Source of the DNA: Blastomussa wellsi
Lineage: Eukaryota; Cnidaria; Anthozoa; Scleractinia; Plerogyridae
Length of the DNA: 64,000 bases
Direction: 5' to 3'
Assembly: GCA_947652115.1 (NCBI GenBank)
Contig: OX393564.1
Span: 12,969,097 to 13,033,096, forward strand
This document shows, in pieces, positions 1 through 12,700 of the stretch (within the stretch, counting starts at the first letter, position 1; each line of letters starts with the position of its first letter). A program made the position numbers and the translations under genes. A model generated the notes under the pieces. The model worked only from the letters and a program-made list of their open reading frames with translations. It was not told the DNA's origin and did not search any database.

Positions 1-97
1 TATGACGAGAACATCGTAATTTCAACGTTTCGCGGCACCCGCAATTTTTTAGCAAAAAATGAAATTTTTCGGAAGGCCAAAAAGTGATTTTTTGGAA

Positions 98-114
98 CTT
101 CGTCCGAATCGGCT
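98..114 (+). promoter_or_regulatory. CENP-B-box-like motif (first of about 200)
   Basis: CTTCGTCCGAATCGGCT fits the mammalian CENP-B box NTTCGNNNNANNCGGGN at 8 of the 9 constrained positions; only the last G of CGGG is C. The motif is present in most monomers, with occasional variants such as cttcgtccaaatcggct. Binding by a CENP-B-like protein is not shown, and CENP-B itself is a mammalian, pogo-derived protein. Confidence 0.4.
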
Positions 115-705
115 GAAATTAAAGCGCAAATGTGCGCGCAGTGTTGTTATGACGAGAACATCGTAATTTCAACGTTTCGCGGCACCCGCAATTTTTTAGC
201 AAAAAACGAAATTTTTCGGAAGGCCAAAAAGTGATTTTTGGAACTTCGTCCGAATCGGCTAAAATTAAAGCGCAAATGTGCGCGCAGTGCCTTTATCACG
301 ACAACATCGTAATTGCAACGTTTCGCGGCATCCGCAATTTTTTAGCAAAAAATGAAATTTTTCGGAAGGCCAAAAAGTGATTTTTTGGAACTTCGTCCGA
401 ATCGGCTGAAATTAAAGCGCAAATTTGCGCGCAGTGTTCTTATGACGAGAACATCGTAATTTCAACGTTTTGCGGCACCCGCAATTTTTTAGCAAAAAAT
501 GAAATTTTTCGGAAGGCCAAAAAGTGATTTTTTGGAACTTCGTCCGAATCGGCTGAAATTAAAGCGCAAATGTGCGCGCAGTGTTGTTATGACGAGAACA
601 TCGTAATTTCAACGTTTCACGGCACCCGCAATTTTTTAGCAAAAAACGAAATTTTTCGGAAGGCCAAAAAGTGATTTTTTGGAACTTCGTCCGAATCGGC
701 TGAAA

Positions 706-3700
706 TTATAGCGCAAATGTGCGCGCAGTGTTCTTATGACGAGAACATCGTAATTTCAACGTTTCGCGGCACCCGCAATTTTTTAGCAAAAAATGAAATT
801 TTTCGGAAGGCCAAAAAGTGATTTTTTTGGAACTTCGTCCGAATCGGCTGAAATTAAAGCGCAAATGTGCGCGCAGTGCCTTTATCACGAGAACATCGTA
901 ATTTCAACGTTTTGCGGCACCCGCAATTTTTTAGCAAAAAATGAAATTTTTCGGAAGGCCAAAAAGTGATTTTTTGGAACTTCGTCCGAATCGGCTGAAA
1001 TTAAAGCGCAAATGTGCGCGCAGTGTTCTTATGACGAGAACATAATAATTTCAACGTTTCGCGGTACCCGCAATTTTTTAGCAAAAAATGAAATTTTTCG
1101 GAAGGCCAAAAAGTGATTTTTTGTAACTTCGTCCGAATCGGCTCAAATTAAAGCGCAAATGTGCGCGCAGTGTTCTTATGACGAGAACATCGTAATTTCA
1201 ACGTTTCGCGGCACCCGCAATTTTTTAGCAAAAAATGAAATTTTTCGGAAGGCCAAAAAGTGATTTTTTGGAACTTCGTCCGAATCGGCTGAAATTAAAG
1301 CGCAAATGTGCGCGCAGTGTTCTTGTGACGACAACATCGTAATTTCAACGTTTCGCGGCACCCGCAATTTTTTAGCAAAAAATGAAATTTTTCGGAAGGC
1401 CAAAAAGTGATTTTTGAAACTTCGTCCGAATCGGCTAAAATTAAAGCGCAAATGTGCGCGCAGTGCTTTTATCACGAGAACATCGTAATTGCAACGTTTC
1501 GCGGCATCCGCAATTTTTTAGCAAAAAATGAAATTTTTCGGAAGGCCAAAAAGTGATTTTTTGGAACTTCGTCCGAATCGGCTGAAATTAAAGCGCAAAT
1601 GTGCGCGCAGTGTTCTCATGACGAGAACATCGTAATTTCAACGTTTCGCGGCACCCGCAATTTTTTAGCAAAAAATGAAATTTTTCGGAAGGCCAAAAAG
1701 TGATTTTTTGTAACTTCGTCCAAATCGGCTGAAATTAAAGCGCAAATGTGCGCGCAGTGCCTTTATCACGAGAACATCGTAATTTCAACGTTTCGCGGCA
1801 CCCGCAATTTTTTAGCAAAAAATGAAATTTTTCGGAAGGCCAAAAAGTGATTTTTTGGAACTTCGTCCGAATCGGCTGAACTTAAAGCGCAAATGTGCGC
1901 GCAGTGTTCTTATGACGAGAACATCGTAATTTCAACGTTTCGTGGCACCCGCAATTTTTTAGCAAAAAAATGAAATTTTTCGGAAGGCCAAAAAGTGATT
2001 TTTTGGAACTTCGTCCGAATCGGCTGAAATTAAAGCGCAAATGTGCGCGCAGTGTTCTTATGACGAGAACATCGTAATTTCAACGTTTCGCGGCACCCGC
2101 AATTTTTTAGCAAAAAAACGAAATTTTTCGGAAGGCCAAAAAGTGATTTTTGGAACTTCGTCCGAATCGGCTAAAATTAAAGCGCAAATGTGCGCGCAGT
2201 GCCTTTATCACGAGAACATCGTAATTTCAACGTTTCGCGGCACCCGCAATTTTTTAGCAAAAAATGAAATTTTTCGGAAGGCCAAAAAGAGATTTTTTGG
2301 AACTTCGTCCGAATCGGCTGAAATTAAAGAGCAAATGTGCGCGCAGTGTTCTCATGACGAGAACATCGTAATTTCAACGTTTCGCGGCACCCGCAATTTT
2401 TTAGGAAAAAATTAAATTTTTCGGAAGGCCAAAAAGTGATTTTTTGGAACTTCGTCCGAATCGGCCAAAATTAAAGCGCAAATGTGCGCGCAGTGTTCTT
2501 ATGACGAGAACATCGTAATTTCAACGTTTCGCGCCACCCGCAATTTTTTAGCAAAAAATGAAATTTTTCGGAAGGCCAAAAAGTGATTTTTGTAACTTCG
2601 CCCGAATCGGCCGAAATTAAAGCGCAAATGTGCGCGCAGTGTTCTTATGACGAGAACATCGTAATTTCAACGTTTCGCGGCACCCGCAATTTTTTAGCAA
2701 AAAATGAAATTTTTCGGAAGGCCAAAAAGTGATTTTTTGGAACTTCGTCCGAATCGGCTGAAATTAAAGCGCAAATGTGCGCGCAGTGTTCTTATGACGA
2801 GAACATAATAATTTCAACGTTTCGCGGTACCCGCAATTTTTTAGCAAAAAATAAAATTTTTCGGAAGGCCAAAAAGTGATTTTTTGGAACTTCGTCCGAA
2901 TCGGCTGAAATTAAAGCGCAAATGTGCGCACAGTTCTTATGACGAGAACATCGTAATTTCAACGTTTCGCGGCACCCGCAATTTTTTTAGCAAAAAATGA
3001 AATTTTTCGGAAGGCCAAAAAGTGATTTTTTGTAACTTCGTCCGAATCGGCTCAAATTAAAGCGCAAATGTGCGCGCAGTGCCTTTATCACGAGAACATC
3101 GTAATTTCAACGTTTCGCGGCACCCGCAATTTTTTAGCAAAAAATGAAATTTTTCGGAAGGCCAAAAAGTGATTTTTTGTAACTTCGTCCGAATCGGCTG
3201 AAATTAAAGCGCAAATGTGCGCGCAGTGTTCTTGTGACGAGAACATCGTAATTTCAACGTTTCGCGGCACCCGCAATTTTTTAGCAAAAAATGAAATTTT
3301 TCGGAAGGCCAAAAAGTGATTTTTTGGAACTTCGTCCGAATCGGCTGAAATTAAAGCGCAAATGTGCGCGCAGTGCCCTTATCACGACAACATCCTAATT
3401 TCAACGTTTCGCGGCACCCGCAATTTTTTAGGAAAAAATGAAATTTTTCGGAAGGCCAAAAAGTGATTTTTTGGAACTTCGTCCCAATCGGCTCAAATTA
3501 AAGCGCAAATGTGAGCGCAGTGTTCTTATGACGAGAACATCGTAATTTCAACGTTTCGAAGCACCCGAAATTTTTTAGAAAAAAAAATGAAATTCAAAAA
3601 AGTGATTTTTTGGAACTTCGTCCGAATCGGTGAAATTAAAGCGCAAATGTGCGCGCAGTGCCCTTATAACCAGAACATCGTAATTTCAACGTTTCGCGGC

Positions 3701-6700
3701 ACCCGCAATTTTTTAGCCAAAAATGAAATTTTTCGGAAAGCCAAAAAGTGATTTTTTGGACTTCGTCCGAATCGGCTAAAATTACATCGTAATTTCAACG
3801 TTTCGCGGCACCCGCAATTTTTTAGCAAAAAATGAAATTTTTCGGAAGGCCAAAAAGTGATTTTTTTTAAACTTCGTCCGAATCGGCTGAGATTAAAGCG
3901 CAAATGTGCGCGCAGTGTTCTTATGACGAGAACATCGTAATTTCAACGTTTCGCGGCACCCGCAATTTTTTAGCAAAAAATGAAATTTTTCGGAAGGCCA
4001 AAAAGTGATTTTTTGTAACTTCGTCCGAATCGGCTGAAATTAAAGCGCAAATGTGCGCGCAGTGCCTTTATCACGAGAACATCGTAATTTCAACGTTTCG
4101 CGGCACCCGCAATTTTTTAGCAAAAAATGAAATTTTTCGGAAGGCCAAAAAGTGATTTTTTGGAACTTCGTCCGAATCGGCTGAAATTAAAGCGCAAATG
4201 TGCGCGCAGTGTTGTTATGACGAGAACATCGTAATTTCAACGTTTCGCGGCACCCGCAATTTTTTAGCAAAAAACGAAATTTTTCGGAAGGCCAAAAAGT
4301 GATTTTTTGGAACTTCGTCCGAATCGGCTGAAATTATTGCGCAAATGTGCGCGCAGTGTTCTTATGACGAGAACATCGTAATTTCAACGTTTCGCGGCAC
4401 CCGCAATTTTTTAGCAAAAAATGAAATTTTTCGGAAGGCCAAAAAGTGATTTTTTTGGAACTTCGTCCGAATCGGCTGAAATTAAAGCGCAAATGTGCGC
4501 GCAGTGCCTTTATCACGACAACATCGTAATTTCAACGTTTTGCGGCACCCGCAATTTTTTAGCAAAAAATGAAATTTTTCGGAAGGCCAAAAAGTGATTT
4601 TTGGGACTTCGTCCGAATCGGCTGAAATTAAAGCGCAAATGTGCGCGCAGTGTTCTTATGACGAGAACATCGTAATTTCAACGTTTCGCGGCACCCGCAA
4701 TTTTTTAGCAAAAAATGAAATTTTTCGGAAGGCCAAAAAGTGATTTTTTTGGAACTTCGTCCGAATCGGCTGAAATTAAAGCGCAAATGTGCGCGCAGTG
4801 CCTTTATCACGACAACATCGTAATTTCAACGTTTTGCGGCACCCGCAATTTTTTAGCAAAAAATGAAATTTTTCGGAAGGCCAAAAAGTGATTTTTTGGA
4901 ACTTCGTCCGAATCGGCTAAAATTAAAGCGCAAATGTGCGCGCAGTGTTCTTATGACGAGAACATAATAATTTCAACGTTTCGCGGTACCCGCAATTTTT
5001 TAGCAAAAAATAAAATTTTTCGGAAGGCCAAAAAGTGATTTTTTGGAACTTCGTCCGAATCGGCTGAAATTAAAGCGCAAATGTGCGCGCAGTGTTCTTA
5101 TGACGAGAACATCGTAATTTCAACGTTTCGCGGCACCCGCAATTTTTTAGCAAAAAATGAAATTTTTCGGAAGGCCAAAAAGTGATTTTTTGGAACTTCG
5201 TCCGAATCGGCTGAAATTAAAGCGCAAATGTGCGCGCAGTGTTGTTATGACGAGAACATCGTAATTTCAACGTTTCGCGGCACCCGCAATTTTTTAGCAA
5301 AAAACGAAATTTTTCGGAAGGCCAAAAAGTGATTTTTGGAACTTCGTCCGAATCGGCTAAAATTAAAGCGCAAATGTGCGCGCAGTGCCTTTATCACGAC
5401 AACATCGTAATTGCAACGTTTCGCGGCATCCGCAATTTTTTAGCAAAAAATGAAATTTTTCGGAAGGCCAAAAAGTGATTTTTTGGAACTTCGTCCGAAT
5501 CGGCTGAAATTAAAGCGCAAATTTGCGCGCAGTGTTCTTATGACGAGAACATCGTAATTTCAACGTTTTGCGGCACCCGCAATTTTTTAGCAAAAAATGA
5601 AATTTTTCGGAAGGCCAAAAAGTGATTTTTTGGAACTTCGTCCGAATCGGCTGAAATTAAAGCGCAAATGTGCGCGCAGTGTTGTTATGACGAGAACATC
5701 GTAATTTCAACGTTTCACGGCACCCGCAATTTTTTAGCAAAAAACGAAATTTTTCGGAAGGCCAAAAAGTGATTTTTTGGAACTTCGTCCGAATCGGCTG
5801 AAATTATAGCGCAAATGTGCGCGCAGTGTTCTTATGACGAGAACATCGTAATTTCAACGTTTCGCGGCACCCGCAATTTTTTAGCAAAAAATGAAATTTT
5901 TCGGAAGGCCAAAAAGTGATTTTTTTGGAACTTCGTCCGAATCGGCTGAAATTAAAGCGCAAATGTGCGCGCAGTGCCTTTATCACGAGAACATCGTAAT
6001 TTCAACGTTTTGCGGCACCCGCAATTTTTTAGCAAAAAATGAAATTTTTCGGAAGGCCAAAAAGTGATTTTTTGGAACTTCGTCCGAATCGGCTGAAATT
6101 AAAGCGCAAATGTGCGCGCAGTGTTCTTATGACGAGAACATAATAATTTCAACGTTTCGCGGTACCCGCAATTTTTTAGCAAAAAATAAAATTTTTCGGA
6201 AGGCCAAAAAGTGATTTTTTGGAACTTCGTCCGAATCGGCTGAAATTATAGCGCAAATGTGCGCGCAGTGTTCTTATGACGAGAACATCGTAATTTCAAC
6301 GTTTCGCGGCACCCGCAATTTTTTAGCAAAAAATGAAATTTTTCGGAAGGCCAAAAAGTGATTTTTTTTGGAACTTCGTCCGAATCGGCTGAAATTAAAG
6401 CGCAAATGTGCGCGCAGTGCCTTTATCACGAGAACATCGTAATTTCAACGTTTTGCGGCACCCGCAATTTTTTAGCAAAAAATGAAATTTTTCGGAAGGC
6501 CAAAAAGTGATTTTTTGGAACTTCGTCCGAATCGGCTGAAATTAAAGCGCAAATGTGCGCGCAGTGTTCTTATGACGAGAACATAATAATTTCAACGTTT
6601 CGCGGTACCCGCAATTTTTTAGCAAAAAATAAAATTTTTCGGAAGGCCAAAAAGTGATTTTTTGGAACTTCGTCCGAATCGGCTGAAATTAAAGCGCAAA

Positions 6701-9700
6701 TGTGCGCACAGTGTTCTTATGACGAGAACATCGTAATTTCAACGTTTCGCGGCACCCGCAATTTTTTTAGCAAAAAATGAAATTTTTCGGAAGGCCAAAA
6801 AGTGATTTTTTGTAACTTCGTCCGAATCGGCTCAAATTAAAGCGCAAATGTGCGCGCAGTGCCTTTATCACGAGAACATCGTAATTGCAACGTTTCGCGG
6901 CACCCGCAATTTTTTAGCAAAAAATGAAATTTTTCGGAAGGCCAAAAAGTGATTTTTTGTAACTTCGTCCGAATCGACTGAAATTAAAGCGCAAATGTGC
7001 GCGCAGTGTTCTTGTGACGAGAACATCGTAATTTCAACGTTTCGCGGCACCCGCAATTTTTTAGCAAAAAACGAAATTTTTCGGAAGGCCAAAAAGTGAT
7101 TTTTGGAACTTCGTCCGAATCGGCTAAAATTAAAGCGCAAATGTGCGCGCAGTGCCTTTATCACGAGAACATCGTAATTGCAACGTTTCGCGGCATCCGC
7201 AATTTTTTAGCAAAAAATTAAATTTTTCGGAAGGCCAAAAAGTGATTTTTTGGAACTTCGTCCGAATCGGCTGAAATTAAAGCGCAAATGTGCGCGCAGT
7301 GTTCTTATGACGAGAACATCGTAATTTCAACGTTTCGCGGTACCCGCAATTTTTTAGCAAAAAATAAAATTTTTCGGAAGGCCAAAAAGTGATTTTTTTG
7401 AACTTCGTCCGAATCGGCTGAAATTAAAGCGCAAATGTGCGCACAGTGTTCTTATGACGAGAACATCGTAATTTCAACGTTTCGCGGCACCCGCAATTTT
7501 TTTAGCAAAAAATGAAATTTTTCGGAAGGCCAAAAAGTGATTTTTTGTAACTTCGTCCGAATCGGCTCAAATTAAAGCGCAAATGTGCGCGCAGTGTTCT
7601 TATGACGAGAACATCGTAATTTCAACGTTTCGCGGCACCCGCAATTTTTTAGCAAAAAATGAAATTTTTCGGAAGGCCAAAAAGTGATTTTTTGGAACTT
7701 CGTCCGAATCGGCTGAAATTAAAGCGCAAATGTGCGCGCAGTGTTCTTGTGACGACAACATCGTAATTTCAACGTTTCGCGGCACCCGCAATTTTTTAGC
7801 AAAAAATGAAATTTTTCGGAAGGCCAAAAAGTGATTTTTGAAACTTCGTCCGAATCGGCTAAAATTAAAGCGCAAATGTGCGCGCAGTGCTTTTATCACG
7901 AGAACATCGTAATTGCAACGTTTCGCGGCATCCGCAATTTTTTAGCAAAAAATGAAATTTTTCGGAAGGCCAAAAAGTGATTTTTTGGAACTTCGTCCGA
8001 ATCGGCTGAAATTAAAGCGCAAATGTGCGCGCAGTGTTCTTATGACGAGAACATCGTAATTTCAACGTTTCGCGGCACCCGCAATTTTTTAGCAAAAAAT
8101 GAAATTTTTCGGAAGGCCAAAAAGTGATTTTTTGTAACTTCGTCCAAATCGGCTGAAATTAAAGCGCAAATGTGCGCGCAGTGCCTTTATCACGAGAACA
8201 TCGTAATTTCAACGTTTCGCGGCACCCGCAATTTTTTAGCAAAAAATGAAATTTTTCGGAAGGCCAAAAAGTGATTTTTTGGAACTTCGTCCGAATCGGC
8301 TGAACTTAAAGCGCAAATGTGCGCGCAGTGTTCTTATGACGAGAACATCGTAATTTCAACGTTTCGTGGCACCCGCAATTTTTTAGCAAAAAATGAAATT
8401 TTTCGGAAGGCCAAAAAGTGATTTTTTGGAACTTCGTCCGAATCGGCTGAAATTAAAGCGCAAATGTGCGCGCAGTGTTCTTATGACGAGAACATCGTAA
8501 TTTCAACGTTTCGCGGCACCCGCAATTTTTTAGCAAAAAACGAAATTTTTCGGAAGGCCAAAAAGTGATTTTTGGAACTTCGTCCGAATCGGCTAAAATT
8601 AAAGCGCAAATGTGCGCGCAGTGCCTTTATCACGAGAACATCGTAATTTCAACGTTTCGCGGCACCCGCAATTTTTTAGCAAAAAATGAAATTTTTCGGA
8701 AGGCCAAAAAGAGATTTTTTGGAACTTCATCCGAATCGGCTGAAATTAAAGAGCAAATGTGCGCGCAGTGTTCTCATGACGAGAACATCGTAATTTCAAC
8801 GTTTCGCGGCACCCGCAATTTTTTAGGAAAAAATTAAATTTTTCGGAAGGCCAAAAAGTGATTTTTTGGAACTTCGTCCGAATCGGCCAAAATTAAAGCG
8901 CAAATGTGCGCGCAGTGTTCTTATGACGAGAACATCGTAATTTCAACGTTTCGCGCCACCCGCAATTTTTTAGCAAAAAATGAAATTTTTCGGAAGGCCA
9001 AAAAGTGATTTTTGTAACTTCGCCCGAATCGGCCGAAATTAAAGCGCAAATGTGCGCGCAGTGTTCTTATGACGAGAACATCGTAATTTCAACGTTTCGC
9101 GGCACCCGCAATTTTTTAGCAAAAAATGAAATTTTTCGGAAGGCCAAAAAGTGATTTTTTGTAACTTCGTCCGAATCGGCTCAAATTAAAGCGCAAATGT
9201 GCGCGCAGTGCCTTTATCACGAGAACATCGTAATTTCAACGTTTCGCGGCACCCGCAATTTTTTAGCAAAAAATGAAATTTTTCGGAAGGCCAAAAAGTG
9301 ATTTTTTGTAACTTCGTCCGAATCGGCTGAAATTAAAGCGCAAATGTGCGCGCAGTGTTCTTGTGACGAGAACATCGTAATTTCAACGTTTCGCGGCACC
9401 CGCAATTTTTTAGCAAAAAATGAAATTTTTCGGAAGGCCAAAAAGTGATTTTTTGGAACTTCGTCCGAATCGGCTGAAATTAAAGCGCAAATGTGCGCGC
9501 AGTGCCCTTATCACGACAACATCCTAATTTCAACGTTTCGCGGCACCCGCAATTTTTTAGGAAAAAATGAAATTTTTCGGAAGGCCAAAAAGTGATTTTT
9601 TGGAACTTCGTCCCAATCGGCTCAAATTAAAGCGCAAATGTGAGCGCAGTGTTCTTATGACGAGAACATCGTAATTTCAACGTTTCGAAGCACCCGAAAT

Positions 9701-12700
9701 TTTTTAGAAAAAAAAATGAAATTCAAAAAAGTGATTTTTTGGAACTTCGTCCGAATCGGTGAAATTAAAGCGCAAATGTGCGCGCAGTGCCCTTATAACC
9801 AGAACATCGTAATTTCAACGTTTCGCGGCACCCGCAATTTTTTAGCCAAAAATGAAATTTTTCGGAAAGCCAAAAAGTGATTTTTTGGACTTCGTCCGAA
9901 TCGGCTAAAATTACATCGTAATTTCAACGTTTCGCGGCACCCGCAATTTTTTAGCAAAAAATGAAATTTTTCGGAAGGCCAAAAAGTGATTTTTTTTAAA
10001 CTTCGTCCGAATCGGCTGAGATTAAAGCGCAAATGTGCGCGCAGTGTTCTTATGACGAGAACATCGTAATTTCAACGTTTCGCGGCACCCGCAATTTTTT
10101 AGCAAAAAATGAAATTTTTCGGAAGGCCAAAAAGTGATTTTTTGTAACTTCGTCCGAATCGGCTGAAATTAAAGCGCAAATGTGCGCGCAGTGCCTTTAT
10201 CACGAGAACATCGTAATTTCAACGTTTCGCGGCACCCGCAATTTTTTAGCAAAAAATGAAATTTTTCGGAAGGCCAAAAAGTGATTTTTTGGAACTTCGT
10301 CCGAATCGGCTGAAATTAAAGCGCAAATGTGCGCGCAGTGTTGTTATGACGAGAACATCGTAATTTCAACGTTTCGCGGCACCCGCAATTTTTTAGCAAA
10401 AAACGAAATTTTTCGGAAGGCCAAAAAGTGATTTTTTGGAACTTCGTCCGAATCGGCTGAAATTATTGCGCAAATGTGCGCGCAGTGTTCTTATGACGAG
10501 AACATCGTAATTTCAACGTTTCGCGGCACCCGCAATTTTTTAGCAAAAAATGAAATTTTTCGGAAGGCCAAAAAGTGATTTTTTTGGAACTTCGTCCGAA
10601 TCGGCTGAAATTAAAGCGCAAATGTGCGCGCAGTGCCTTTATCACGACAACATCGTAATTTCAACGTTTTGCGGCACCCGCAATTTTTTAGCAAAAAATG
10701 AAATTTTTCGGAAGGCCAAAAAGTGATTTTTGGGACTTCGTCCGAATCGGCTGAAATTAAAGCGCAAATGTGCGCGCAGTGTTCTTATGACGAGAACATC
10801 GTAATTTCAACGTTTCGCGGCACCCGCAATTTTTTAGCAAAAAATGAAATTTTTCGGAAGGCCAAAAAGTGATTTTTTTGGAACTTCGTCCGAATCGGCT
10901 GAAATTAAAGCGCAAATGTGCGCGCAGTGCCTTTATCACGACAACATCGTAATTTCAACGTTTTGCGGCACCCGCAATTTTTTAGCAAAAAATGAAATTT
11001 TTCGGAAGGCCAAAAAGTGATTTTTTGGAACTTCGTCCGAATCGGCTAAAATTAAAGCGCAAATGTGCGCGCAGTGTTCTTATGACGAGAACATAATAAT
11101 TTCAACGTTTCGCGGTACCCGCAATTTTTTAGCAAAAAATAAAATTTTTCGGAAGGCCAAAAAGTGATTTTTTGGAACTTCGTCCGAATCGGCTGAAATT
11201 AAAGCGCAAATGTGCGCGCAGTGTTCTTATGACGAGAACATCGTAATTTCAACGTTTCGCGGCACCCGCAATTTTTTAGCAAAAAATGAAATTTTTCGGA
11301 AGGCCAAAAAGTGATTTTTTGGAACTTCGTCCGAATCGGCTGAAATTAAAGCGCAAATGTGCGCGCAGTGTTGTTATGACGAGAACATCGTAATTTCAAC
11401 GTTTCGCGGCACCCGCAATTTTTTAGCAAAAAACGAAATTTTTCGGAAGGCCAAAAAGTGATTTTTGGAACTTCGTCCGAATCGGCTAAAATTAAAGCGC
11501 AAATGTGCGCGCAGTGCCTTTATCACGACAACATCGTAATTGCAACGTTTCGCGGCATCCGCAATTTTTTAGCAAAAAATGAAATTTTTCGGAAGGCCAA
11601 AAAGTGATTTTTTGGAACTTCGTCCGAATCGGCTGAAATTAAAGCGCAAATGTGCGCGCAGTGTTCTTATGACGAGAACATCGTAATTTCAACGTTTTGC
11701 GGCACCCGCAATTTTTTAGCAAAAAATGAAATTTTTCGGAAGGCCAAAAAGTGATTTTTTGGAACTTCGTCCGAATCGGCTGAAATTAAAGCGCAAATGT
11801 GCGCGCAGTGTTGTTATGACGAGAACATCGTAATTTCAACGTTTCACGGCACCCGCAATTTTTTAGCAAAAAACGAAATTTTTCGGAAGGCCAAAAAGTG
11901 ATTTTTTGGAACTTCGTCCGAATCGGCTGAAATTATAGCGCAAATGTGCGCGCAGTGTTCTTATGACGAGAACATCGTAATTTCAACGTTTCGCGGCACC
12001 CGCAATTTTTTAGCAAAAAATGAAATTTTTCGGAAGGCCAAAAAGTGATTTTTTTGGAACTTCGTCCGAATCGGCTGAAATTAAAGCGCAAATGTGCGCG
12101 CAGTGCCTTTATCACGAGAACATCGTAATTTCAACGTTTTGCGGCACCCGCAATTTTTTAGCAAAAAATGAAATTTTTCGGAAGGCCAAAAAGTGATTTT
12201 TTGGAACTTCGTCCGAATCGGCTGAAATTAAAGCGCAAATGTGCGCGCAGTGTTCTTATGACGAGAACATAATAATTTCAACGTTTCGCGGTACCCGCAA
12301 TTTTTTAGCAAAAAATGAAATTTTTCGGAAGGCCAAAAAGTGATTTTTTGTAACTTCGTCCGAATCGGCTCAAATTAAAGCGCAAATGTGCGCGCAGTGT
12401 TCTTATGACGAGAACATCGTAATTTCAACGTTTCGCGGCACCCGCAATTTTTTAGCAAAAAATGAAATTTTTCGGAAGGCCAAAAAGTGATTTTTTGGAA
12501 CTTCGTCCGAATCGGCTGAAATTAAAGCGCAAATGTGCGCGCAGTGTTCTTGTGACGACAACATCGTAATTTCAACGTTTCGCGGCACCCGCAATTTTTT
12601 AGCAAAAAATGAAATTTTTCGGAAGGCCAAAAAGTGATTTTTGAAACTTCGTCCGAATCGGCTAAAATTAAAGCGCAAATGTGCGCGCAGTGCTTTTATC

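Noticed and set aside
2041..2415. Open frames of 60-124 codons throughout the satellite
   Set aside because: The monomer is 49 codons long, so a frame can pass from unit to unit wherever the usual tga is mutated. The same frames recur only as copies of the array, without start context or coding signal.
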